A stretch of 64,000 bases of DNA from Mercurialis annua (GCF_937616625.2 NC_065571.1:50391651-50455650); one strand, 5' to 3'; shown: positions 1 through 11,915, counted from the first letter of the stretch. Notes: generated from the letters alone by a model not told the origin. Numbers and translations are program-made.

Positions 1-200
1 TAAATCATTAATTAGAAAAGACACTATGCGATCAAAATGGTAAGTTGACTACTACTAATAAGATAAGTAAACTCTCAATATAAAACTCGGAATTTGATTA
101 CTTAAACATAACTAAACAATTAACATTAATTTCTATAAATTCATAATATAATATTTTTAAAACCAATGATGATCTTCTTATTTAACAAATTCTGATAAGC
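1..200. other. 5' flank of the GH79 gene
   Basis: AT-rich sequence upstream of the heparanase-like start codon. I see no certain TATA box or other site that I could defend. Confidence 0.4.
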
Positions 201-2791
201 ATGGCATCCTTACAAGCTGAAACAGAGGCAAAAACAAAGCAAATTAAATTGTTTTGTCTGATGGGTATATTGTTCAGTCTTTTGTTTTTATGTGTTTGGC
301 TAGTTTGGTTGGGTAAAGGCTCGGTTTTTGAGTCGACACAGAGTGTACAAGGTAACGTTTTCATCGATGGAACAGCTTCAGTCGGAACAACTGACGAGGA
401 TTTTATTTGTGCTACTTTAGATTGGTGGCCTCCTGATAAATGTGATTATGGAACTTGTAGTTGGGGCACAGCTTCTTTTCTTAATCTTGTAAGTACTCTG
501 GTTTTCTGTTTTTTCTAACTTAGCAGAATCGGACAGGATTTGCTAAGCTTTCGTCGTAAATTTGCAGGATCTTGGGAACCCGATATTGCTAAATGCCATA
601 AAAGGTAAAAGGAAATATCATAGCATGAAATTACGCATACGAAAACAGAATTGGAAATAGAAACAAATATAGCACACTTGTTTTTTAAAAATATAAGAAA
701 CGGGAACGCTAAACGTGTAAGTAATGAAAATATAAGAATATATTCATAGGGAGCGAGTTTTCTATTAGAAACGGACCTGAAATGTTTTTCATGAGTTTCA
801 TGAAAATGTTTTAGAAACGGAGAAACGCAACTTTCTAAGATTTCCGCACATCATAAAGCAATAACACGGTTCTGATTGTTTTGTAGCTTTCTCGCCGCTG
901 AAAATTAGAATGGGAGGGACTTTACAAGATAAGGTGATATATGAGATTAAAGGCGAACCTTGTACTCCGTTTATCAAGAATAGTTCAGAGATGTTTGGTT
1001 TCTCGCAAGGTTGCTTGCCTATGTCTCGATGGGACGAGTTGAACAATTTTTTCAACAAAGCTGGGTGAGTGAAATTATTTTCTCGTTTCAAAGAGTATAT
1101 TTGAGTAATAGTATCGTATATTAGTATCAACTTTTTGTGTTTTAAATTTTGAATACAGAGCTACTGTTATTTTTGGGTTAAATGCATTAAAAGGCAGAAC
1201 TATAGCTTCTGATGGTTCTGCTTTTGGAGCTTGGGACTCAAGTAATGCTGTATCCCTTATGCAATACACCGTCAATATGGGGTATAAAATTTACGGCTGG
1301 GAGCTAGGTAAGAAATTTCTGTTCTGCTTGTAAGCTATGTTTATGAATTTTTCCGTTCTCCAACATATGAAAACAGTTCTTCCGACAATTCTATTATGAT
1401 TTTTTTTATTTCAACTGTTTGATCAGCCCGAAATTTTTAGGAAATGAATTAAGTGGCAACGGAGTTGGAACTAGAATTGCGGCAGACCAATATGCATTAG
1501 ATATAATCACTTTTCAGAACATAGTCGAAAACATTTACAAAGGTTTCAAAAATAAGCCATTGATAATTGCACCGGGAGGTTTCTTTGATGCAAAATGGTT
1601 CACAGAATTCATAGACAAGGCGCCTAAATCTCTTCAAGCAGTCACTCAGCACATTTATAATCTCGGTCCAGGTAAAAAAATTGTAATTACACCCTCGTTT
1701 AATCTTTTCCGTTAACATAGTTAACAAAGAAGAACGCTTTTGAACTGCTTTACTTATAGGTGTCGATAATCACCTGGTTAACAAGATATTAGATCCTTCC
1801 TACCTCGACATTGGCTCCGGGACATTTAGCAGCCTTCAAGAAGTTTTGAAGAGTTCAGGGACGCAAGCCGTTGCCTGGGTAGGCGAGGCAGGAGGGGCTT
1901 ACAACAGCGGCCGTAATCTTGTTACAAATGCATTTGTATTTAGTTTCTGGTAAGGCGGAGGCGGTATGCATTTTTTTCTTCCAGTCACTAGATCAAAATC
2001 CTGACATTGATTCTAATCACACAGGTATTTAGACCAGCTAGGAATGGCGTCGACTTTCAACACGAAAACATACTGTAGACAGACATTGATAGGTGGAAAC
2101 TATGGCCTACTTAACACCGATACTTTTCTCCCAAATCCTGACTACTATAGGTAATTCTTGCAAGTGAAGTTTTGACAAAAGCACAAATGCATTAGACACT
2201 TTAATATAATTTTATATATTTTCAGTGCTCTTCTATGGCACCGTTTGATGGGAACAAATTCACTGTCGACAAGTTTCACAGGAACAAATAAAATGCGTGC
2301 TTACGCTCACTGCTCGAAAGCAACTGTAAGTAATTTACTCTATAAGTTAGATTCGTTAGCAAATATATGAACATTCACTTGACTAATACACTCAATATGC
2401 ATCACTACAGCAAGGAATTACAATTCTCTTAATCAACCTAGACGCTAGCACTACAGTTCAAGTTCACACATCAACCGAACATGTCGGCGGAAATGCCAAC
2501 TGGACAATGCAAGAATACCAAAGCCGGAGGGAAAAATTTGCTAGAATGTCTAGGGGCTCTAGTTATAAACTTAATGAAAACACAAAGGAAGAGTATCATT
2601 TAACAGCAAGGAATGGCGACTTACATAGCCAAACAGTGCTTCTAAATGGGAAAGCACTTGCTGTAACTTCATCCGGAGATATCCCGTCCTTGGAGCCGAT
2701 AAAAACTAGCCTCTCCGATCCGATAGATGTGACTCCTTTCTCTATTGTATTTGTGCAGATTGCTAATATAACAGTTCCTGCATGTGCATAA
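201..2791 (+). CDS. Heparanase-like glycoside hydrolase family 79, 9 exons, complete
   Basis: Exons: 201-488, 568-604, 887-1064, 1159-1307, 1441-1671, 1760-1949, 2025-2150, 2226-2325, 2411-2791. All junctions are GT-AG and the sum is 1680 nt, giving 559 residues, close to plant heparanase-like proteins. An N-terminal hydrophobic stretch (about residues 14-37) is a signal peptide or anchor, so the enzyme should enter the secretory pathway. WELGNE is formed across the exon 4/5 splice and places the acid/base Glu near residue 220. [12 protein letters not shown] in exon 6 carries the nucleophile Glu near 337. By family knowledge it is a retaining endo/exo-beta-glucuronidase acting on cell-wall arabinogalactan glycans; the substrate is inferred. 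The first ATG of the hydrophobic leader was taken as the start. The gene converges on the CysRS copy that follows. A 3'-terminal copy lies at 57413-57900. Confidence 0.93.
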
Positions 2792-3057
2792 GTCGGTAAA
2801 TAAAAAAATGAGTAACTTCTGCTTCTTCATGTGTAAACATGGTGTCAGCCGCAGACCTGTTCTAAGACACGCCCATGTTCACCCAAAAAAATGTGCTCTT
2901 GCAAACGAAATACAATAAATATACAGTTTCTTATTCCAATATAGATAGTCCTATTCTACAGGCATCATCCTGGTTTCTGAAATCAATAAGTTATATGCTC
3001 TAATCTTGAGAATAAATAAAAAGTTTGAAGCCATGTGTGTGAAATAAAAAAAACAAC
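2792..3057. other. Convergent intergenic spacer (GH79 / CysRS pseudogene)
   Basis: Holds the presumed GH79 3' UTR, with an AATAAA-type signal near 2913. The same spacer recurs at 57901-58202, so it was duplicated with its flanking genes. Confidence 0.5.
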
Positions 3058-4800
3058 TCATTTCGAAGCAATTTGCAGCTCTTGCATTGCAAGAGGAATA
3101 GCTGGTCTCCAACTTGTTCCGTCTGGACTGTCCATAAGAGCAATTCCAACATTAGCTAATCATTCCTAATATCAGCCGACAGCCGATCTTTCATAGTCTT
3201 TATTCTTTCTAACTTCCATCCTTCCTTCTGCTTTTTGCAATTTATGCTCTTCTGTTAACTTTGCACGCCGCAGTGCTTTTTCTTTCAGTTGCTGCAGAAC
3301 CTGAGGAAGAAAATATCTTCCACTCAACTTTAAACTAGAGAAAGATTAGCATACAGGGTACACATGTTTGGCCATACTGCAACCGAGGATTATTTTAAGT
3401 ATACCTCAAAGTAAGTTGTCGGCATCAACCCCAAGATAGATAATGCATTCCCAATAGTTTTTTCAAGAACAGCGAGTGATTCTACTCGCTTAGTCTGTTT
3501 CTTTCCCTGAATGGATCAAAATTAACAAGGAATTACACAGAATTCTAGAAGAGGAAAAAGGTGAGATAAATGAATTTTATTTTTCAACTTTGTGATGAAG
3601 TGAGATTTGTATTTCAGGTATCTCCAAACGTTAACAACTTCAGGCTCCTGTTTCATGTCCAACTGATAACATTTAATCATAACAGACGAAAATGTATGTA
3701 TAGCTTGTTACCTTTCGGGTATGTAGCATGTCGTTGATGATTTTTAATGGATCAGACAAAGCAGCCAATAAAACAGGCGTGTGGAGATCATCTGACATTG
3801 AGGAGACAGACACATAGTGGAACGTATTTATGCAATTTAAAATTTCAGTTGGGACAGAATCCTTATCAGAAGCTACCTTGTGCAGGCCGATGACAGTTTC
3901 ACAATCATATAAGGTCTGCAACCAATTGAATGGTAGAAGCAAATAATTTAAAATCTTACAAAAGGCAGATGAGAAGAATTAAGCAAAACATTTCAGCATC
4001 TGGTTTGACTAGAATAACAAGATGGCAGAACATATTGAAGGAACACAAAAAACAAGTTCTGAAAATAATTTGAAATTCTAACCGTCTATCGATGGAATCT
4101 GAAAACAATATACCTCCAGAATACAGTATCTTATTACCATGAAGCCAAAGCCAAGCAAAACCCAGAGAAAACATGTGTAAAAAGCAGGTGTGTTAAGAGA
4201 GGTTGAGTTAAAAGTAGGTTCTACTGTAATATACCTGATAAATGTAAAAAAATATGCGCAGAAGCACTCTCAAGCTGTACACCAGATTAATTGATTGGAG
4301 ATTGATAGTAAATCCCCAACAAGAAAAGCCGCAAGCCATTGGATGGTACAGATCTATGACCTAAGCAAGGAATTTATACATAAGAATCATGTTCATACAA
4401 ATACCATTCTAATTATCAAAGCATGCAGATCGAGAACCTAGGAACCATAAACAAGAAAAGAGAAAATCACTAAAAAATGGAATTTCTTTCCCTGCCTGAT
4501 TGTAAAAAAAAATTCCAAGTGATTTGTACATTTTTTCTGAGTCGACAATGACAAAGCCATTATGTATCCAGTAGCCTATATTACTATCTCTTCATGCAGC
4601 ACAACTCTGAGCAATCTCATTTTCATAATGGGGGAACACAAGGTCCATTCCACCACCATGGATGTCAAAAGAGTGACCAAGATAAGCAGCACTTATGGCA
4701 CTGCACTCAATATGCCATCCAGGTTTCCCACGTCCCCATGGACTCTCCCAAAAGGGCTCACCTTCTTTGGTAGACTGAGAAACATATTAAGATATTAAGG

Positions 4801-5232
4801 AATGATAAATTATTGAATTAAAAACCAACTAGAGAAGGCACTTGATAGGGCATATACAAATAACCTCCTTAAGCATATTTAATTGCTTTGGACAATGATC
4901 ATAATGACATCCAATTTACATATTTTAGCTAAAAACAATCAGCAAGTCATATATTTAAAAGGCAGGATCTCAAACCCAAGTCTTAACAACCTAAGACCCA
5001 AAGTGTAAAGTCTATTACACATCTTGTGGGCAATGTTTCTTCTTTTTTTTGATGAAAAAGAAAGTTGTTCTTACAAACTAGAATACTAGACAATATACCA
5101 AAAGAAAAGTCCACACACTAAAGTTAGACAAGTTTCAAGAGGCATAGGCAAATTCAAAATCCGAACATCTTGAAAGATGTGGTCATGAACTGATTTCTTA
5201 AAGAGATTACTGAAATCTTTAGGATCACTTAC
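4801..5232. other. Intron 4 of the CysRS pseudogene
   Basis: Intron sequence between exons 5 and 4 of the left CysRS copy. It matches the corresponding intron at 59930-60414 with small indels. No other feature seen. Confidence 0.5.
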
Positions 5233-5379
5233 CTTCCACAATGCAAAATCTGCAGGATTATTCTTTCTCGAGTCAACAGCCACTCGCTCACCAGCCCGAT
5301 TATCTTCTAATTTACTCCCAGATAATTTTCCATACTCAGGAAATCTATCCACTGAGAAGTAGACGTCTCCTTCAATCGC

Positions 5380-6780
5380 TGATAGCTAAAAATGCAACTC
5401 CTGCAAGTATACAGAATGTAATCGTAGCAAACAAGGTCGTATCCACAGAGACAACGGATTAACTATTATTTGTATTAATTATAGCTAAAACAATTATAAA
5501 TTTGAATTGAATTTGTTTAAACTAATTAACTAAAGTAAATAGAACGACAGAAATTAAGATGTAAAGATAAATTAATAGCGAAGAACACTAGAGTTTCGGG
5601 ATTTCACTTAATCATAAGATACATTGTCATCTATGGAATTGATGTGATTCAATGACGGTATTCAAAATTGCTTTAGTATTCTCTCGAATCAAGAAAGCCT
5701 ATTCAATTAAAGTGAGTTTAATTTCTCAATCCAAACCCTAATTTAATCGAATGATGAAGGATTACAACCTATATGTCATACACAAATCCGTAGGTATATC
5801 TCTATCCTACGGTAGTTATGCGAATTAATTCTAGATCAGAATTTATGTTTCATCTCTCAATACTTCACATAAATTCTAGATAAAGTTCAATTGACGGCCA
5901 AACAATCAAACAACGATAAACACAAGAATTAATTACTGAAAACACGATATTAAACAATCTCTTGCTAATATAAAACTTCAATCCATAAAATAACAATGAA
6001 TCTCATAATTAAACTACATCCCTAGCTCTAATGTAAAAGTTTAGCTACACATAATCTGAGATTGGAAAGCAAAAACAGAATTAAAAGAGTTCATTGAGTA
6101 GAGAATAAGGAAAAACTCTTTGATTCCAGGTTAGATCAATCGTCAGTTGATTCCCTCCTTCGATCGTTAAGAATCCTTGATCCAATCGCCAATTCGGTCT
6201 TTTTCCTCCTTGTGGTTGCTTCCAAGGTCTCTGAGTTGTGTAAAAATCGAACCCCAACTTAACTTCTCTTTTTGGCTTTTATAGTCTCCAAGTCTCAAGG
6301 AAAACCTAATCAAACCGGACTTAAAATTGCTCTTGACCGGACCTACTGACCGGTTCTACTGGGTAGGTAAAGTCGCAGGTCCGGTCGGCTACAAAAAACT
6401 GGCAGAAGGTGGACCTTACCTCTGACCTTTTCTACGGGGCAGGTCCGGCCGTAGGTAAGGTCATTGACCTTACCTCCAGCCTTTTCTACGGGGCAGGTCC
6501 GGCTGTAGGTAAGGTCGAGTCCAAAATAGCAAGGCAGTGAGTTGACCTTACCTCCAGCCTTTTCTACTGGGCAGGTCCGGCTGTAGGTAAGGTCGACTCC
6601 GAAATAGCGAATTTTGTTGCAATCTTCGGTCCGTTCGGCTTTTTATTACGCATTTGCTTAATCCTAAAGAAAGTTAGCAAATTCCACGAATCAGGGCAAT
6701 AATCAAACCATAATTTACATAATTTCATAACAATTAAATCACAATATTCTCAACAAAATACGTAAAATTATGGTTTATCA
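5380..6780 (-). repeat. 3' LTR of the gag-only element
   Basis: A 1401 bp LTR with TG...CA ends, almost identical to 10515-11915. It contains three 51 bp hairpin units (6412-6462, 6466-6516, 6544-6594). Confidence 0.93.
6412..6594. repeat. Three 51-bp hairpin repeats in the LTR
   Basis: Each unit starts GACCTTACCT and ends AGGTAAGGTC, a 10 bp inverted repeat. Units 2 and 3 add an inner CAGCC/GGCTG pair. The units are at 6412-6462, 6466-6516 and 6544-6594, and recur in the other LTR at 11547-11597, 11601-11651 and 11679-11729. Confidence 0.85.
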
Positions 6781-6794
6781 AATTCCCCCACACT
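6781..6794 (-). promoter_or_regulatory. Polypurine tract of the gag-only element
   Basis: On - it reads AGTGTGGGGGAATT, directly abutting the 3' LTR. This is the expected plus-strand primer site of an LTR retrotransposon. Confidence 0.85.
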
Positions 6795-8098
6795 TGAGCT
6801 TTTGCTTGTCCTCAAGCAAACTGAATTCAGCCCGTATAATAATGCATCAATACACCCATGAATCATATCAAGAGATTTAGTAATCAAAAACCACTTAGAG
6901 AAAAGTTAACAACACCAACCAAATTACAAAAATCAATCACTACATACGATGATTAGATGACCTACAAAAACATTAAAGAAAATATCTCAAGTCTTTATTT
7001 ATTCAAATAATTAAGCTAAACAAATCTAGTAAACTAACATATGAACCAAGATCGAAAAATCATGAGTAAAAAGTATGAAGAAAGTTGCTTGCTCTATTTT
7101 TTTCTTTGAGTGCGTTTTACGCTCCATCTCTTTAGTGGGTGCGTTTTACGCTCCATCCCACTCTTATTTTCTTTTCAATTGAACACTCCATCTATTTGAA
7201 TTGTCATCTAGTTTTTCCACCAAAAATACATCATATAGAAAACTCAAATATCAATGGTGTACTTTGCTAAATCACAAATTCAAGTGGCTATAAGCCCTAT
7301 TCATAACTTTGACCACTACAAGTTTAAACATTTACGTTTCTTTTGGTCAAAATTAGCGGAATAATAATTTCTTTTATATTTGAGTGATTCAAAAGAATTT
7401 TTTTTTCCTTTTTCTGGTGAGTGCGTTTTACGCTCCATCTCACCTTTTTGAAGCAACTATAATTCATACTAATACTCACTCTCATCTATTTTCGATTCAA
7501 ATGAAAGTCTAAGAGATTTACAAAGGTTAATTAGTTAAATAAAGTTTTAGAATTCAACCAATTTCAATAAAAAAAAACAGCAATTTCAAGTCATTAAACC
7601 ATCGCACTAGCTACTAACCAAAGATAATTTAAGTTGATAATTGCAAAACCATTCAAAAAGTGATAATTAATTACTTGACTCTAGTGATAATTTAAGGGTA
7701 ATCGACTCATCAAAGAACGTACAACTAAAAACAATTTGAAGGACAAGCTAAAAACTATCTTAAAAATCAAACAAAAGCATAAAGCCAAATTGACTCTTCC
7801 CCCATACTTAATTCGCAGATTGCCCTCAAGATGCATAATAAATGAAAATAAATGCAAGCAATTAGAAAACATAAAACTCCCCTGACTTGTGACGTATTAA
7901 CTGCGAGAGTTCCTTTATGCTATTGATGCATTGCTGCCACTAAATAAAAGGAGAAAGAGTCTTGTAACCCGCTACGACACTGGAAAAAAAAAACTAAACA
8001 ACGACAATTATTAAACAAAAGATAAAGAAAATAAAATTGCAAAAGAAAATATTGGGTTGCCTCCCAATTAGCGCTTTGTTTAACGTCTTTAGCTAGAC
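6795..8098 (-). other. Noncoding internal region of the gag-only element, with three covarying hairpins
   Basis: No ORF of note between protease and polypurine tract, where an autonomous element would carry RT, RNase H and integrase. Three copies of TGCGTTTTACGCTCCAT (starting 7111, 7140 and 7422) are each flanked by complementary but different arms. The block near 8050-8100, which on - reads GACGTTAAACAAAGCGC then GGGAGGCAACCC, resembles sequence downstream of pol in plant Ty3/gypsy elements. That suggests internal loss of pol; the resemblance is from memory. Confidence 0.6.
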
Positions 8099-10393
8099 TC
8101 ATTGATACGCTTCTAATGGCTCCTTGAACGATTCCTGTTCAACATTATGTGAAACAGCATGGTCAATAATATCGACACTAAAACAAGAATCATCAAGTAA
8201 TGGGTGTTTCATGGCTTTAAGAATATTAAATTCTTCTTTTTCACTCCCCATCCTAAAGGTAAGCTTACCTTTAACAACATCAATCAACACACCTCCTGTA
8301 GCTAAAAATGGTCTACCTAAAATCATAGATATATCATTTTCATCCTCTGTTTCTAAGACAAGAAAATCTGCAGGAAAATAAAACTTGCCCACTCGCACAA
8401 ATAAGTCTTCTACAATGCCTAAAGGGTATTTGATCGATCGATCGGCCAATTGTAGAGACATAGTTGTGGGCTTCATTTCTTTCATGCCAAGCCTATTATA
8501 AAGAGATACAGGCATAATATTCACACTAGCACCAAGGTCACACAAACATTTAGAGATAGTGATATCACCAATAACACAAGGAATAGAAAAACTCCCTGGG
8601 TCCTTAAGCTTAGGTGGTAGCTTCTTTTGAAGTATGGCACTGCATTCTTCAGTTAAAGCTACGGTGGCGTACTCCTCTAGCTTGTTCTTGTTGGAAACTA
8701 GTTCTTTTAAGAACTTGGCATAGGAAGACATCTTAGCAAGGGCCTGCAAAATAGGAATATTAAGCTCAATCTTTTTAAAGGCATTAAGAAAGTGCTGAAA
8801 ATTATTGCTAGTAGTTTTCTTCTTAAGCCTTTGTGGATATGGAATAGGTGGAACATAAGGTTTGACTGAAGGATCAGCCACCACTTCCTTATCAAGATCA
8901 TTCCCTTGCTTTACATCGTGCTCACTCTCTTCCTTGTCGTCTCTATCGTTGACAATCTCAATTACTTTCCTGCCTTTGCTTCCCTCTCCTACCCGAGTTT
9001 CGCTCCCTAGACTAATGGCCATAACCACCTCTCTTGGATTATTCTCAGTATTACTAGGAAGTTTGCCTTGTTCACGTTCAGCAACAGTTCGTGCCAATTG
9101 GCCCAGCTGCAACTCTAATTTGTGAATTGATGCTTGACTTGACTGTGCCAACTGGTCAATTTTCGCATCCATCTTCTTAATAGTGGTATCTTGAGTCGCT
9201 AAGAACTGAGATAACATCTCTTCTACCGACAGTTTCCTGTCTGGAATATTCTGTTGTTGAGGTGGGAGAACTTGTCTTTGTTGCTGAAATCCCGGAGGTG
9301 GTGCTTGCCTATTCGCTCCTTGATCCCTCCATGAGAAATTTGGGTGGTTGTGCCATCCAGGGTTATAAGTGTTTGAGAAAGGATCATTCTTGACTTGTCT
9401 ACCCTGGAAGGCTCCCATGAAATTTGCTTCCTCACTGTTTGGTGGTGTCGATCCAATGTTTGCGCACACATTTGCATTGTGTCCAAACATCCCACAAAAG
9501 GCGCATGACTCTTGATTGGAAGTATCTCTGTCTACAAGCATCTTGACTTGCTTGGTTAAATCAGCCATTTGTGCTGAGAGATCAGAATGAGAGTTGATTT
9601 CATATATTCCTGCCCTTTTTCCTCTGATTGCCTTCTGCCTTGAATTCATTGCCAATTTTTCATAGGTTTTCATGAGTTCTGCAGCTGTGGTATCTCCATA
9701 GTAACCTCCAGAAGCTGTGTCAACTAGCGTTTGACAATTAACGTTCAGGCCATCATAGAAAAACTGAGTCAGCAAATTCTCTGGCACTTGATGATGAGGG
9801 CATTGAGTTAAGAGCAGCTTAAACCTTTCCCATGCTTCATGAAAAGATTCTGGATCTCGTTGCACAAAGTTGCAAATTTTTGCCCTGAGATCCATGGTCT
9901 TTTGTGGTGAGTAGAACCTCAGCATGAATTCATTGTAGACATCCTCCCATGTGAGAAAAACACCTTCTGGTTGGTTCAACAGCCACTGTCTCGCGTCTCC
10001 TTTCAGACAATGAGGAAAACACCTCGTCCTTAGCTCATCCTCATTGAGATTGTTCAGCGGTAAAGTCTGCACAATACCATAAAAATCTCTGATAAAGGCT
10101 AGTGAGTCTTCAGTAGCCGTTCCATTAAACTGAGGCAGCATATTGAGATGGAAAGTTTTGAGCTCATAGTTCCTTGCTGCTTCACTCAAACGGATACATG
10201 ACGGGTTAGCAGTAACCGTTGGCCTTTGAATATCACGTAACCTTTGTGCTTGATTGGGATTAGCTAGTTCGTCCATGTTTTCAGCTCTTTCTTGTCTTCT
10301 TCTCGCTCTATTTGCACGGCACGTTCGTTCAATCTCTAGATTCAGCTCAAGTATTTCTTCGTTATTAAGACTTTTTGATCGTCTCAATAGCAT
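8099..10393 (-). CDS. Retrotransposon gag polyprotein with aspartic protease
   Basis: One open frame of 764 residues. The N-terminal third carries the retrotransposon gag (capsid) signature, with conserved Trp residues around the ARQW and ESFHEAWERF motifs. A zinc knuckle of the form C-x2-C-x4-H-x4-C (CAFCGMFGHNANVC) follows near residues 296-309. A Gln/Pro-rich linker and a coiled-coil-like stretch lead to a retropepsin-like domain with DLGAS near residue 630 and the paired ILGRPFL motif about 70 residues later. The frame stops after the protease. It likely builds the particle for this element and may process it. No frameshift or stop was seen, which fits a recent insertion. Confidence 0.9.
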   Translation of the reverse strand: MLLRRSKSLNNEEILELNLEIERTCRANRARRRQERAENMDELANPNQAQRLRDIQRPTVTANPSCIRLSEAARNYELKTFHLNMLPQFNGTATEDSLAFIRDFYGIVQTLPLNNLNEDELRTRCFPHCLKGDARQWLLNQPEGVFLTWEDVYNEFMLRFYSPQKTMDLRAKICNFVQRDPESFHEAWERFKLLLTQCPHHQVPENLLTQFFYDGLNVNCQTLVDTASGGYYGDTTAAELMKTYEKLAMNSRQKAIRGKRAGIYEINSHSDLSAQMADLTKQVKMLVDRDTSNQESCAFCGMFGHNANVCANIGSTPPNSEEANFMGAFQGRQVKNDPFSNTYNPGWHNHPNFSWRDQGANRQAPPPGFQQQRQVLPPQQQNIPDRKLSVEEMLSQFLATQDTTIKKMDAKIDQLAQSSQASIHKLELQLGQLARTVAEREQGKLPSNTENNPREVVMAISLGSETRVGEGSKGRKVIEIVNDRDDKEESEHDVKQGNDLDKEVVADPSVKPYVPPIPYPQRLKKKTTSNNFQHFLNAFKKIELNIPILQALAKMSSYAKFLKELVSNKNKLEEYATVALTEECSAILQKKLPPKLKDPGSFSIPCVIGDITISKCLCDLGASVNIMPVSLYNRLGMKEMKPTTMSLQLADRSIKYPLGIVEDLFVRVGKFYFPADFLVLETEDENDISMILGRPFLATGGVLIDVVKGKLTFRMGSEKEEFNILKAMKHPLLDDSCFSVDIIDHAVSHNVEQESFKEPLEAYQ

Positions 10394-10491
10394 TCAAAAT
10401 CCTGAAGATGACAAAGAGAATTGAAAGAAAGAAAAAAAAAACTAAAAGTAAAGACTAAAATTAATAAAATAATAATTAAAAACAACGTTGT

Positions 10492-10508
10492 CCCCGGCAA
10501 CGGCGCCA
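10492..10508 (-). promoter_or_regulatory. Primer-binding site, tRNA-Asp
   Basis: The + strand shows CCCCGGCAACGGCGCCA, the 3' end of plant tRNA-Asp(GUC) with CCA. It lies 6 bases inside the 5' LTR and so pairs with that tRNA on the element's sense (-) strand. Confidence 0.9.
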
Positions 10509-10514
10509 AAAACT

Positions 10515-11915
10515 TGATAGCTAAAAATGCAACTCCTGCAAGTATACAGAATGTAATCGTAGCAAACAAGGTCGTATCCACAGAGACAACGGATTAACTA
10601 TTATTTGTATTAATTATAGCTAAAACAATTATAAATTTGAATTGAATTTGTTTAAACTAATTAACTAAAGTAAATAGAACGACAGAAATTAAGATGTAAA
10701 GATAAATTAATAGCGAAGAACACTAGAGTTTCGGGATTTCACTTAATCATAAGATACATTGTCATCTATGGAATTGATGTGATTCAATGACGGTATTCAA
10801 AATTGCTTTAGTATTCTCTCGAATCAAGAAAGCCTATTCAATTAAAGTGAGTTTAATTTCTCAATCCAAACCCTAATTTAATCGAATGATGAAGGATTAC
10901 AACCTATATGTCATACACAAATCCGTAGGTATATCTCTATCCTACGGTAGTTATGCGAATTAATTCTAGATCAGAATTTATGTTTCATCTCTCAATACTT
11001 CACATAAATTCTAGATAAAGTTCAATTGACGGCCAAACAATCAAACAACGATAAACACAAGAATTAATTACTGAAAACACGATATTAAACAATCTCTTGC
11101 TAATATAAAACTTCAATCCATAAAATAACAATGAATCTCATAATTAAACTACATCCCTAGCTCTAATGTAAAAGTTTAGCTACACATAATCTGAGATTGG
11201 AAAGCAAAAACAGAATTAAAAGAGTTCATTGAGTAGAGAATAAGGAAAAACTCTTTGATTCCAGGTTAGATCAATCGTCAGTTGATTCCCTCCTTCGATC
11301 GTTAAGAATCCTTGATCCAATCGCCAATTCGGTCTTTTTCCTCCTTGTGGTTGCTTCCAAGGTCTCTGAGTTGTGTAAAAATCGAACCCCAACTTAACTT
11401 CTCTTTTTGTCTTTTATAGTCTCCAAGTCTCAAGGAAAACCTAATCAAACCGGACTTAAAATTGCTCTTGACCGGACCTACTGACCGGTTCTACTGGGTA
11501 GGTAAAGTCGCAGGTCCGGTCGGCTACAAAAAACTGGCAGAAGGTGGACCTTACCTCTGACCTTTTCTACGGGGCAGGTCCGGCCGTAGGTAAGGTCATT
11601 GACCTTACCTCCAGCCTTTTCTACGGGGCAGGTCCGGCTGTAGGTAAGGTCGAGTCCAAAATAGCAAGGCAGTGAGTTGACCTTACCTCCAGCCTTTTCT
11701 ACTGGGCAGGTCCGGCTGTAGGTAAGGTCGACTCCGAAATAGCGAATTTTGTTGCAATCTTCGGTCCGTTCGGCTTTTTATTACGCATTTGCTTAATCCT
11801 AAAGAAAGTTAGCAAATTCCACGAATCAGGGCAATAATCAAACCATAATTTACATAATTTCATAACAATTAAATCACAATATTCTCAACAAAATACGTAA
11901 AATTATGGTTTATCA
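10515..11915 (-). repeat. 5' LTR of the gag-only element
   Basis: A 1401 bp LTR, the pair of 5380-6780. Its right end TATCA is followed by the ATCGC target duplicate at 11916-11920, after which CysRS exon 4 resumes. Confidence 0.93.

Larger units (their letters stand above)
5380..11915 (-). mobile_element. Non-autonomous LTR retrotransposon with gag-protease only (TR-GAG-like, Ty3/gypsy affinity)
   Basis: A 6536 bp element with two 1401 bp LTRs (5380-6780 and 10515-11915) that I could tell apart by one substitution (TTTGGC versus TTTGTC near 6284/11419). Ends are TGATA...TATCA. The 5 bp target duplication ATCGC lies at 5375-5379 and 11916-11920. A primer-binding site for tRNA-Asp (10492-10508) follows the 5' LTR and a polypurine tract (6781-6794) precedes the 3' LTR, so the element reads on -. 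It encodes gag and an aspartic protease but no RT, RNase H or integrase, and must be moved by another element's enzymes. It inserted recently into exon 4 of the CysRS copy. Confidence 0.93.

Noticed and set aside
1419..1440. An ATG-led start for the GH79 exon 5 frame
   Set aside because: The bases before 1441 are intron ending in TTTTTAG. Splicing from 1307 restores WELGNE, so the ATG at 1419 is not used.
10492..10508. Partial tRNA-Asp gene, and likewise tRNA-Phe at 51597-51613
   Set aside because: Only the last 17 bases including CCA, which nuclear plant tRNA genes do not encode, and next to an LTR: primer-binding sites.
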